Below, in pieces: positions 9,966 through 19,934 of a stretch of 64,000 nucleotides of DNA. The translations under genes and the position numbers were made by a program. The DNA lies in contig JALGAS010000002.1 of the NCBI GenBank assembly GCA_023078685.1, forward strand, positions 5,890,001 to 5,954,000. Direction: 5' to 3'. The notes below the pieces were generated by a model. The model searched no databases. It saw only the letters and a list, made by a program, of their open reading frames with translations, and was not told the origin of the DNA. This DNA comes from Neopestalotiopsis rosae (taxonomy: Eukaryota > Ascomycota > Sordariomycetes > Amphisphaeriales > Sporocadaceae). How positions within the stretch are numbered: position 1 is the stretch's first letter; each line of letters opens with the position of its first letter.

Positions 9966-11813
9966 TTATACGAGGATGAGCTCATCAAACTCGCCAGTCT
10001 GTCGCCCAGCTAGTTTAAAGGCGTCTCCCCTCATGATTCCGTGGATGTATGCATCGCCTATGACCTGGTATTGAGACGAGGCTGGGGCTAACACAAATGG
10101 TGTATGGCCGCCTCCAAGTATCGCAATGACATGACCGGGACGGCAATGCTGGTCGGCATACCCAATATATCCCTTCTCGGTGACCACAAAACTCCTACCC
10201 GAGCAAGCGGTCAAGACGGCCTGTTCAATGCCATTGATGTCTCCATCTCGGGGCGGCCCGCCGGAGCTGCCGCCGGACAAGGTCCACTCCCACCACTTCA
10301 GCAGCCGGGCTTCGATCACGGCGTGGTTATCTTGTATCAATGCAAAGTTGCCCGTATTCAATCGTGTCATGTCGCCGCACAATGCTCTCAACAGTGTCAT
10401 TGTGTCGGATTGGCCTGCTAAGATCTGGATACTCTTCACCCATTGACAGCGTTCCCCCGACTGTCGGAAGCGTTCCAGGCTCACGTCGCGGATCACGTCG
10501 AATATGAAGCCATTCGCTGCAACCGTTCCCCTCTCGTCCTGCCTCCAGATGGCTTCGGTCATATTGGGTTTGCCAAGGTAAAACTTTTGGACCACAATGC
10601 GGTTGCTCATTTGCACCATTGTGGCCTCATCATTCCTTGTGGTCTTGTCGGGAAGCACAGTCCAGTCAGGGCAAAAGGAGGGGAGGTTGGCAAGTCGGCG
10701 ATTACCTCCAAGCGCCCCGAGGATACCCAGATCTTTGAAGTGTTGGAAGTAACCGACTGTGAACCTTTCAAAGACGTCTTCGACGGTTGCAGTGTAGTCC
10801 AAGGGGATGATCTCATCAAGCTGCGTCGGCGCCATCCCGAGGAGACCATATATTTTGTCTCTCGGGTCAGTACTGAGACGCATCCGGAATACCGACATGA
10901 CCCAGTGAAATTCTGGATTTGGTGACCCCACTAATGCTACAAGGCCGAGGAGGCAATTCAATCCGTGCCACACATTGTGTGATTCGTCCTTGTTGCCATG
11001 AACAGAGAATCTAACTTGGAACGAACCCGAATCAGGCTCACAGCAAGTACGTCCGTGCCTCATCAGGTTGTTGGCTGCTCGTATGAGCATGCTACTTGTT
11101 ATGACATGTTGCCCGCAATAAAAATGAACCTCGCGCGCAAGGAGAAATCTATGCTCGAATATCAGTACCTGGACAGAGTTTTCAAAACGCACAGCGACTG
11201 ACTCCTGTACAGTCCACAGGCGCCTCCACCATGGTAGATAAAATAGTTTGACCAGCGCGATTGCTAGCTCATCGCTGTTCGCATCCAGTTTCCCAACCGA
11301 AAGTGCATTTTCAAGACCCGGCTGAAAATGGCGCGAACCATCTTCTGCAGAGAGAGATAGGTACTGGAGCGCGCTTTCAATGCCATCAAACGGATCACCC
11401 AGAGATACAGAAACGGAAGTTGCGTTCTGGTAAATCTGTCTCATGTGTTTGATCTGCTGTGACCTCTCTTCAAGATCAGCTTGATTGATGCAGATTGCGT
11501 CAATCCATAGGATCCGCGCTCTGTCCGGCAGCATCAGATGCTTCAGGGCCTGATATAGATTGCGTGTCACGGGAAAGTTGACACCATTTAACAAGACGTC
11601 GACGCGATTACTTGCATCCCCCCACACATAAGATAAAGCCTCGTAGCATGGGGGACTGTAGATCGATTCCACGACGACTTTGCCGACGATATGCGGGGAT
11701 TCAGTATCTTCCTTGGGTGTGTCGGCAGGTTGGAGGTATAGCAAACGGAATTCCGGCGCGCTGTTGTCGAGCGGTTGGTAGATGGACGTGGCATCATCGT
11801 CCGTTTTCTCCAT
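9966..11813 (-). CDS. HET-domain (heterokaryon incompatibility) protein
   Basis: A 615-residue single open frame. The N-terminal HET domain is evident from its signature blocks YEALSYVWGD, then LWIDAICINQ followed by ERSQQI, then a RLWTVQE block. Fungal HET proteins act in non-self recognition and can trigger programmed cell death on fusion of unlike strains; most members are uncharacterised. The segment after RLWTVQE contains extra residues compared with the usual HET layout (about nt 11150-11220). It holds a GTGCGT donor-like and a CATAG acceptor-like site, but removing that stretch breaks the frame, so I keep one exon. Its start lies close to and divergent from the beta-helix glycosidase gene. 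Confidence 0.88.
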   Translation of the reverse strand: MEKTDDDATSIYQPLDNSAPEFRLLYLQPADTPKEDTESPHIVGKVVVESIYSPPCYEALSYVWGDASNRVDVLLNGVNFPVTRNLYQALKHLMLPDRARILWIDAICINQADLEERSQQIKHMRQIYQNATSVSVSLGDPFDGIESALQYLSLSAEDGSRHFQPGLENALSVGKLDANSDELAIALVKLFYLPWWRRLWTVQESVAVRFENSVQVLIFEHRFLLAREVHFYCGQHVITSSMLIRAANNLMRHGRTCCEPDSGSFQVRFSVHGNKDESHNVWHGLNCLLGLVALVGSPNPEFHWVMSVFRMRLSTDPRDKIYGLLGMAPTQLDEIIPLDYTATVEDVFERFTVGYFQHFKDLGILGALGGNRRLANLPSFCPDWTVLPDKTTRNDEATMVQMSNRIVVQKFYLGKPNMTEAIWRQDERGTVAANGFIFDVIRDVSLERFRQSGERCQWVKSIQILAGQSDTMTLLRALCGDMTRLNTGNFALIQDNHAVIEARLLKWWEWTLSGGSSGGPPRDGDINGIEQAVLTACSGRSFVVTEKGYIGYADQHCRPGHVIAILGGGHTPFVLAPASSQYQVIGDAYIHGIMRGDAFKLAGRQTGEFDELILV

Positions 11814-11830
11814 TTGGTCCTGAAAGTCAA

Positions 11831-13411
11831 ATGAGTGTCTGTTTGGCGGCTAGGTGTAATACTGGTCCATCGTTGAAAACCCTTGCGGAGTATATAGATT
11901 GAAGTTTTCTCCTTATTCAACTGCCCACATCGCGTGATCACGTGAGAAAGCCAACAGTCTTGTTTCTTCTCTATACCGTTAAGGCAATAGTAAATAACAC
12001 TTTGATTGTTATTCCCAACCAACCGAGTAATGTAGGCATATCGAATCACTACGAAGTCCGAATCAGGCCACTTGGAGGCTCATCTTGGAACAATGTCCCC
12101 TTGTATTCGACGACGGTCGCCGAAATCAACGCCACAACTGGAGGCTCCAAAAAGCATGCGACTCAATTCGGTTTATTCGATTTTGATGGGACGGTCGAGG
12201 TAGCGGTGACTACAAATACTACTATATTTCCTGAGCTCTCCTCTGTCAGGGTGCGGCCCTTAAGTTATGGAATTGTTCCAAACACTACAAATGGGACAAT
12301 CACGTTCAACATCTCCCAGCCACATAACAACGTGGTCATTGAGGTGAACGAAGACGTCTTTGATGTCATTCATCTGTTTACTAGCGACATCGAACAGAAT
12401 GTCATCACTGAACACGAGGCCGAGGGTCGGGAGGATATCATATACTATGGTCCGGGGTATCATACTCTAGCCGGAGCTATTAACTTGACCTCCGGGATGA
12501 CACTATATTTAGCTTCAGGATCCTATCTCCAGTTTCCAAGCCCGAGTGGCACCTCTGTGAATATTACAAACGCCAGCAATGCAACCATCAAAGGTCGCGG
12601 GTTCCTATCGGCTGGCATCAACATACAAATGTCGACTAATATTTCCGTAGACGGCGCATTCGTGTCTACGGGCGGCTTTCTCATCGCCCAGTCCCAGAAT
12701 GTGCATAGTCGCGGCTGGCGCAGCATCACTAGTCACCAGTGGGGTGATGGCATGGATGTCTACTGCGGCCAGAACGTGCTCGTGGAGAAGGCCTTCATCC
12801 GAAGTTCAGACGACTCGATTGCACTGTACCAGCACCGGAACATTTGGTTCGGCAACTCATCCAACATCACGGTGCGCGACTCTTCTCTGTGGGCCGATGT
12901 CGCCCACCCCATCAACATTGGAACGCACGGGAATCCCGACAATCCCGAGACCATGGATGGCATCACGTTCCAAAATATCGACATTCTTGACCAGAGGGAG
13001 CCCCAGATCGACTACGAGGGCGCCATTGCTTTCAGCATTGGCGACGAGAACACGATCCAGAATGTGCTTCTGGACGATATTCGGGTTGATGATTTCCGAT
13101 GGGGGATGCTCTTCTCATTCCGGGCCATGTACAACAAGAAATACAACACTGCCCCTGGCCGTGCGATCAAGAACGTGACGGTTCGTGACTTGGTTTTCTC
13201 TCCGTCCAAGAGCTCGGGACATATCGTCAACACGGCATCCATCTCTGGCTACGCCGAGGACAGATCAATTGACCTTATCGACTTCCAAGGCTTGGTCATT
13301 GATGGTCTGCATGTCTGGGATAATATGACGAAGCCTAGTTGGTATGCTACTACCGACTATATACCTGCAACAGTTGGCAGCTTCGTAAACAATCTCACAT
13401 TTTCTTCGTGA
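11831..13411 (+). CDS. Secreted beta-helix glycoside hydrolase (GH49/GH28-like)
   Basis: A long frame is open from 11942 to 13411 but has no ATG near its start. A plausible first exon is 11831-11853 (an ATG followed by seven codons) spliced with a GTGTAA donor at 11854 to an acceptor ending at 11946; this supplies a start and a hydrophobic signal segment (VLFLLYTV). The protein then has an N-terminal beta-sandwich-like part (about 150 residues) and a right-handed parallel beta-helix, the GH49 dextranase layout within the GH28/GH49 clan. The acidic pair in SSDDSIALY (codons at about 12,809-12,815) and DGMDVYCGQNV match the catalytic-cleft region of that clan. Many N-x-S/T sites fit secretion. 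Substrate (dextran, pullulan, pectin-like or other) is undetermined; the first exon is inference. Confidence 0.72.
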
Positions 13412-13627
13412 CGATCTTCAATAATACAATCTTTTTGTCTTTTCGAAGCAAGAAAATCGCAATCGTGACTTGTTGTGCAAGGAATAGATAATGTCTGGCT
13501 ACTTGATAGTTCGCGAAGGAAGTTGGAAGGCTGTTGAGTGTAAGAACTCTGCAATCAGAAATACATTGGTGAAATACTCTTCTACTGCTCATTCGGGGAT
13601 GCACTATACTCGTACATGAATTTGACT

Positions 13628-15189
13628 TCAAGAATGGCTGTGGCGATGCCCGTGACAGCCATGTGTCTGGCTGTATTGCGGCACCGTGCTCGAGAGTGTT
13701 ACCACATCAGCGCTACCAGAATATAGACCACTTGAGGATATTGCCGCACTGTGAGAGATGCTCAGGGCAGACAATTGCGTCGCAGTGGGGATCTCTGTCG
13801 TCACAGCGAGTCCCTGACTTGTGACTGTTGTGGACGATGTTACAAATGAAGAATCGGGGTACTGCATAGTCGATATCGTAGTAGCCGATGCACTTTGTTG
13901 GTCTGTTGTCGGCGCGGCGGATGAAGCAGTGTAGCTAGGCACAGCTGTGTCATTATCGTCACGGTGGTAGAGAAGAGATCCCCACCCCAGACCATCAAAG
14001 GCACCGGATGTGCTCCCAGAAAGGCCAGCGCCTGGTTCCACTCCACCGTACCCGGATAAGCTGTAATTCAAATACGCCGTGGTCCATGGTGCGTCCATGC
14101 CTTTGATCTGAACATAGTGGCTGTACAAGAGCTCCCAGGTCGGCCGCGTTGCACCACGCGAAGCATTGCTGACTCGATCAAACGACACGATGCCATTAGT
14201 GTAATTGTTGAAAGGAACATCGCGGCCTAGGTTGTAACGAGCGAAATATTCAGCGCTGTGCGTATATCCAGTTAGCGATGATCGATAGCTTCTCTGTGGA
14301 TGAATCTATACCCTTGTAGAATGCGGCTGTTGTTATAACTGAACAGGTCGACGCCCTGGTTCCATGCTTGCTGACCAATGACACCAAGCATCTGCCAGTC
14401 GAGAGCCGAATGTCCTTGGTCTCGGCCAGACTCCTGACCCTGACCCAAGATTGAGCCCGTGTCGGAGTCAACATGCAGGTCGGTAACGGCATTGTTGATG
14501 CAGCCGTTACCCGAGCCCGACTTGAAATATTCAATGGCGAAATCCCACACCGTCGAGTTCTCGGTAAGCACTGCAATGGCCATTGCTGAAGCCAGGTTTC
14601 CCAGCTCCCAATTGGCAAAGAAATGTTTGACGTTGTGCTCGGAACCAAGTTTGTGGTTCAAAAAGTCGAGGTTCATGGGCAAGAACACGGAAGTCATGAA
14701 GGTCTTGACCACGTCGAGGCCGTCCTCGGCAAAGGGTGCATAGTCCCTCAGAAGCTCTGCGGCATTGGCGAGCTCGTGGCCCTGAAACCCAGAGGTCAGG
14801 TACCCGTCATCTGTGTCGTCAACTGTCACTAGAGTTGCAGCCCAGCTCGTGAGGATGTTCGAGGCCGTCTCGGCGTATGAGTCGTTGCCCGTCAGCTTCC
14901 ACCTCAATGCCAGCGCGAAAGCAGCCGCGGCGTCATTCCATAAGTAATTCGCGTTGGCGGCGCGTTCGGTTGTGGTCGCCCGGTACACGGTGCTAACTGG
15001 GCTGGGCTCATAGTCTGCACTCGCGCAACCGCAAGCGGTCAGTTGTGCGTAGGAGATATTCCATGGGGCACGGTGCAAGTTGTTGGATGCTCTAGTAATG
15101 TCGGCCTCGGTCACTAAAAGCCCAGGGTGGACAAAAGATTGCAAACTCAACGAAACAAATGTAAGAATTAAGAAGATAGAGAAGGACAT
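13628..15189 (-). CDS. Secreted alginate-lyase-like enzyme
   Basis: Two exons, 14312-15189 and 13628-14255, with a 56 bp intron give 501 residues. The N terminus is a signal peptide (MSFSIFLILTFVSLSLQS). The body matches the alginate lyase (pfam Alginate_lyase) alpha-barrel family: a FFANWELGNLASAMA block and the QESGRDQGHSALDWQ block, whose Arg and His are the usual active-site candidates. Family members cleave uronate polymers by beta-elimination; fungal substrates are poorly defined. The last 100 or so residues form a Ser/Thr-rich tail ending in a His-rich HGCHGHRHSHS, with no hydrophobic GPI tail. It is tail to tail with the beta-helix glycosidase, 216 bp apart, suggesting a small polysaccharide-degradation pair. 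Confidence 0.8.
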
Positions 15190-16265
15190 GTTGAAGATGA
15201 AAGGAGTGGCATCTTCAGATTTACAGTCTAATCTATGCCTATGCCCTATACCGATGGGCGTTGCAATACTAAATATGTTTGGTAGGCTAGAAGATACAAG
15301 ACTGCGCAGGGTAGTGATGCGATAGCTCGCTTAAAGATTAAGGCCCACAGCCTGAAACGCCTAGGACTGGAGCCACTCCACGGGGAAGAAGCCTGGTGGA
15401 ACAATCTTTGTCGTCTTCACACGGTAACTTCGTATACTTAGTACAGACGAGTAAATGATGGGTGGGAGCTTCCCCAGCCATCCACATGTCCGCTAACTAT
15501 GGTAAGTTTGGATCAATGGGACCATAATAACTCCAGCCGGGCGATCTCTCGGTACGCTTCTCCGAGCTGGATGAGTGGGGCAAGGACTAAGATTGCATTT
15601 CGATCACAGGGGACACAGGGCATTTGAGTATTGTCTCATCCATGGATCAAGAAGCTGTCGATTGCATTCAACTCAACTCGTGGGTCAACTCTCGGTCAGC
15701 AATGCAGACTTGCAGAGCAGAAAAATTAGGAGATGGTGGTAGCTCAAGACGCCTATATCACAAAGATGCATCCGTGTAACAAAACAAATATGAATTGATG
15801 CTCAAGAAGACACTCTGTGGGGCTGATACACTTTGGTACTGGCGTATCGTGATAGATGCTCGCCCCCAGCTGCAACCAGCTGTCGCGGATGCTTACCCAC
15901 GGAGTATGGTCCAATGATTCAGCACTCCTTTCAAATATCTAGGTCTAATAAGAGGCCTTTCACTTATATTATGTGTGAAATTGACAGTGATCATACGACT
16001 TTGTCGGTTTGAAATACCTTTATTGTATAACCGCGTAGCAACATAAAATAGTGTTGGATATCCGTCGAGTGAGCTCACGCAGAGTTCATGTCTTTGTATG
16101 AAATCGTTCGGGTGTTCAAAGGAGTGTATTCCAACAGGAGGATAATTCTGGCATCATATAAAGAAAGTTTTGCCGGAGTTTTGAACGAGAATACTGGCCT
16201 TGTGCTTTCAGACAAGCGAAACCAGTACGAAGCACTGTATATGCTACCTTCTCAGTCGCCTTGAG
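15190..16265. other. Intergenic, no gene seen
   Basis: About 1.1 kb between the alginate-lyase-like start and the end of the RiPP-like precursor. No frame here shows a domain, secretion signal or repeat related to the precursor. Confidence 0.45.
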
Positions 16266-16694
16266 TTACTGAGTTTCCTCGGGCGCCTCATCAGCGGCGT
16301 CTTCCCACTTAGTCCAGGCCCATCGTTTGGCCTTCTCTGCAGGCGCATCCTCAGCATCCTCCCATTTGGTCCAAGCCCAGCGTTTGACCTTCTTTTCCGC
16401 AGTTTCATCAGCGGCATCCTCCCACTTGGTCCAGGCCCAGCGCTTGACCTTCTTTTCAGCAGTCTCATCGGCGGCATCCTCCCATTTGGTCCAGGCCCAA
16501 CGTCTCTCTATAGCAGTGTTGTCGTTGTTGCGCTTTGCAGCAATTCCCTCCTCTGTACTATCTGCATCAGCCCAATCCGTCCATCTCCAGCGTTGTTTCA
16601 ACGAACCTGGCGGGTACATTGACATAGGAGTTGGAACAGCGACAACGGCTGAGGAAAAGACTGCTAGCGCAGTCAAAAGTAGTGTGGACTTCAT
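16266..16694 (-). CDS. Repeat-containing RiPP-type precursor peptide
   Basis: A 142-residue intronless protein. Residues 1-19 form a signal peptide ending AVVA, followed by a short Pro-rich stretch. Then come five copies of a Trp-rich hexamer: WRWTDW at 36-41 and four identical WAWTKW at 66-71, 86-91, 106-111 and 125-130. Each WAWTKW copy directly follows a dibasic site (RR 64-65, KR 84-85, 104-105, 123-124) and is followed by an acidic spacer (EDAADET type). Spacing is 20, 20 and 19 residues. Secretion signal, Kex2-type sites and identical cores are the layout of dikaritin precursors (UstA, PhomA, AprA), and two UstYa genes lie beside it. I do not recognise the core. It lacks the Cys and Gly-Gln-Pro motif of alpha-type mating pheromones. 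A Kex2-processed repeat effector is the main alternative. Confidence 0.8.
   Translation of the reverse strand: MKSTLLLTALAVFSSAVVAVPTPMSMYPPGSLKQRWRWTDWADADSTEEGIAAKRNNDNTAIERRWAWTKWEDAADETAEKKVKRWAWTKWEDAADETAEKKVKRWAWTKWEDAEDAPAEKAKRWAWTKWEDAADEAPEETQ
16290..16510 (-). repeat. Tandem 57-60 bp core-spacer repeat
   Basis: Four in-frame repeat units within the precursor gene, each encoding the WAWTKW core plus an acidic spacer and a dibasic cleavage site. Cores lie at 16482-16499, 16422-16439, 16362-16379 and 16305-16322. The middle units are near-identical in DNA with scattered silent differences; the outer units carry spacer changes. A fifth, diverged core (16572-16589) sits outside the array. 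Confidence 0.9.
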
Positions 16695-17425
16695 TGCAAC
16701 TTCCTAATAGTCAATACTGGTTGATCAACATGAATCACAGAGGAATCTTACCTAGAGAAAGCGTTAGAAAATAACTCGATAGTAGCTTGTAGATATTATT
16801 TCACGGAAGTGCAGAGACATTAGACCTTATACCTAAGTTGTTATAGCGAGGAAACGTGATGACCATCGAAATTTCAATTGGTTCGCAAACTGCATCGCGA
16901 TTAGTTTCCTCAACTTACATCCATTTGTCCTATCGGATACCGGGGCAGTTGGATGATTCTGATCAGAACTGATACGAGCCAAGACCATGCTGGGCACAGT
17001 CTAGTTCAACTTATGCGTCAGCCGCCACATGAATATCAACAAGGATCTGTCGGCGACATTTCTACTTGTTTCTGCATGTATATCACTAATCACCTTGCAA
17101 AAGGACAGTTCTGAAAAATAAGACTTGATTAGGAAAATGACTAGCAAGCTTATCGTTACATGCGGCTGGTTGGAGGGTGTGAATGTGTTAGTCTTCGGAC
17201 TGATTTCGGCCCATGATCCTCCATGATATAATGTATGGTAAGCGAAGTCAGAGTACTGAGCATGACATGATCTGACATAGCTTAACAAGTCGATTTAGTG
17301 ACAAGATTCCAGAATCTGTGTGCCCTTCTTATCCTAACATTGATGTGCTCCCTTCATTTCTAGCACCTTGACTGCCACTTCGTTGTCGAATTTTCATTCA
17401 ATCTCGCATATCCCCTTATAGCAAG
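16695..17425. promoter_or_regulatory. Divergent promoter between precursor and UstYa gene
   Basis: The 731 bp between the minus-strand precursor start and the plus-strand UstYa start has no credible gene. It must hold both promoters. One inverted CGG-N3-CCG site at 16934-16942 resembles the binding sites of Zn2Cys6 regulators, but such a match is common by chance and no regulator gene is next to it. Confidence 0.4.
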
Positions 17426-18502
17426 ATGCCTTCAATCGATCAGCCGAAAACTGAATTTTCAGCAGACTCTTGCGACCGGCTCAGCAATGAGATCAATTTT
17501 ACTGATTCAGAGCGTCTTCTTTCAGACTATAGCCAGGATGATATCTCCTCAACCCATTCCAAACGCCTTCATCGTAGATCGAGCACCATACGGTTCAATC
17601 TTACTACTATTCTGTCATTAACACTGAATATCAGTCTGCTGACGATTGGAGCCATGCTCTACCACCGTCGGGGTCCTTCGAATCCAATCTTTCCTCAAGC
17701 GTTATATTGTAAGACTAAAAACACGTGGTTCCTGTCCGTTTACTGAAAATAAGTAGCACCCGCTCAAGACGTCCTGAGCTACGAGGTGGTGAAGTTCAAC
17801 ACCGCTTTCGGGAAGGGAAAGTCTGAATACCAGGGTGATCCGTCTCCTGAGCTGGATTCCTTGTGGGAAGACCTTTTCTTGCGTATGTGGACACTCCGAT
17901 CGAAAAAGACACAACAAGTATTAACAGCACTTTGGTCAGTTGAGTTGCAAATTCCACGAGAACAGGCGAGGTTGCTCCCGAATAAAACTATCCCAGTACA
18001 TCCAGATATGCCTGACAGATTCGCCGTTGGTTTGAGTGTTTTCCACGACCTCCATTGTTTGGTAGGTCTTACACACTGTTCAAGCTCTAAAGATTATTAT
18101 TAGTAACAAGACCCCTCGTCCCAGAACACGATTCGTCGCGGATTGGATTACTTCAACTTCCAGATGTGGAACAGCACTCACAATCCTCTCAACACACCAC
18201 TTCACCTTCTCGACGAAGATCACAGAATTGGAGGCCCGCTTGATCCTCCTCATCTTTCCCACTGTATTGACCATCTAAGACAGGCGATACAGTGTCACGC
18301 AGATATAAGCACCGTAGTATGGCAGTGGTCAGAGGCGTCGCAGAACAATAAGATCTATGGGAGCACAGTTCGTACGTGCAGAAATTTTGACGCTGTCCGT
18401 CGCTGGGCGACCGAGCATGATTACAGCAAGGTCATCTATAGTCCTGAGAAACCGGAAGAGCTGGGTCTATGCGGAGCGTATGATCAAGGCTGCGGGAATT
18501 GA
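17426..18502 (+). CDS. UstYa-family (DUF3328) oxidase, copy 1
   Basis: Three exons (17426-17708, 17757-18061, 18125-18502) give 321 residues. A cytosolic N terminus rich in Ser/Asp precedes one membrane span (about residues 58-79). The two UstYa signature motifs are present: HDLHC at 191-195, whose following NTIRR is restored only by splicing, and HLSHC at 239-243 within HCIDHLRQ. These His/Cys motifs are the proposed metal site. In ustiloxin, phomopsin and asperipin pathways UstYa proteins catalyse oxidative cyclisation of the core peptide. It is transcribed divergently from the Trp-rich precursor and is the best candidate to crosslink it. Confidence 0.92.
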
Positions 18503-19934
18503 AGAATCTTGGAACATAGGTATACACCCATAGATACAAACGCACAATACAATATTACGCCGACCAAGACAGCTGATTCTGACTTGATCACTGCGAATTC
18601 AATTGATGCAAAACCATGACATACCCAATTTGAAGAATTCCTCACTTTTCTGTTATATCAACATCAGGCCAACAAGGGTGATGTTCATTCTGAACGACCA
18701 TATTCAATTGATAGGGACTTTGCCGAGTCTAGTCATAATATTCAAGACATCGATACGTACCTAGGTGCTGTACTCAGGTCATGATCGATCACTTATGGAT
18801 CGGCAATAAGCAACCAACGAAGCGGTGATCATCTGGTCGCTTGAGGGATTTGTTTCTCTGTCTGAACAATCATTAAGATCGGATTGACATAAATGCATTG
18901 GCATCATATCATGAGTGCCACTCATGCAAGTGTGCGGCATAAGCTTATCGTTGGCACGGTTAAACAGGGATTGGGCGCTTATCAATACGTGAGAAACAAA
19001 GCTTAAAAAAAGCTTGAACGCTTTTGTAATGCACTGTACCATTTGTGGCACTTCGAGCGTCACGCGAAGAAACCAATCGTGGCTCTTTCCGGTCTCTATC
19101 CTATTTGGCATTGTGGCCGTAGGATCGTTGCTCTCACCGCAATTGACGCCCACATAGCTGATACGAGATTGATCATCACTGGAACATGGAGCGACCATGC
19201 TTGTGCCGCGATCGCCGCCATGATCCGAGGCTTGAGCTACTCAACATGCTGACGCGTGCAGCGGAAATTCGCCTCTGCATGCGGCAAAAAGATCCATGCA
19301 TTATCTATTGTATTACGTAGCATGGTGTTCAGCCACAGTTCGAGACTAAGATGTAAGAGGTAAAATCAAGTCTTTTCATCATAACATCCTACAGTGGTGA
19401 GAGAAGATTCAGCTCCAAACCTCAGTCTATGTCGGCTAAATACCCACCTAATGTTAGGTATGTAAGCACCTATGTATCTTCGGGCGGGGCTGACGCCAGC
19501 CCCAAAACTGCCCCGCATCAGACCATGTACTGTGTAGGAGAACGTTTCATTGTGGGCGAGCTGTCCTCGGCTTAATTCCTATAGGATGCGCGCCACCTTG
19601 ATGGAGGAGTGCACTCTGGCCAACAGATTCCAGCATCGTCACTTCATGAACGGTCATGAGGCCAAGAATAATGATATGATCCACTGTGCTGGGAAACATA
19701 GTTCTGAATCGCCGAAACATGGATACGATTTTGGAAACAAGAACATCGCCTATCACTAAACAACCCGTATTGTAGGGTATGATTATCATGGGTCGTGTTA
19801 CGGCTTGAATTCTTGCAACCACAAGTCCCGCATTCCCCTTGGTAAAAGATTTCCGTCCACATCTCCTACGCTCTCATACTACATGAACAGCAAAGCTATG
19901 TGAAGATCTTACCATTCTTCAAAATTTTGATACC
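18503..19934. other. Intergenic, no gene seen
   Basis: About 1.4 kb between the two UstYa genes. I looked for a third precursor, a protease or a tailoring enzyme and saw only short frames without domains. Confidence 0.45.

Noticed and set aside
11140..11220. An intron inside the HET gene between GTGCGT and CATAG sites
   Set aside because: Removing it shifts the frame and destroys the conserved downstream sequence, whereas the unspliced frame stays open to the end.
12699..13178. A 159-codon frame within the beta-helix glycosidase
   Set aside because: Out-of-frame shadow, Ser/Thr/Arg-rich, with no relation to known proteins.
16266..16694. Precursor as an alpha-factor-type mating pheromone gene
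   Set aside because: It has a signal peptide, Kex2 sites and repeats, but filamentous ascomycete alpha-type pheromones have two Cys and a Gly-Gln/Glu-Pro segment, absent here; adjacency to two UstYa genes favours a RiPP.
16934..16942. CGG-N3-CCG as a pathway-specific operator
   Set aside because: A six-base specification is expected many times by chance in 64 kb, and I found no second copy in the promoter of UstYa copy 2.
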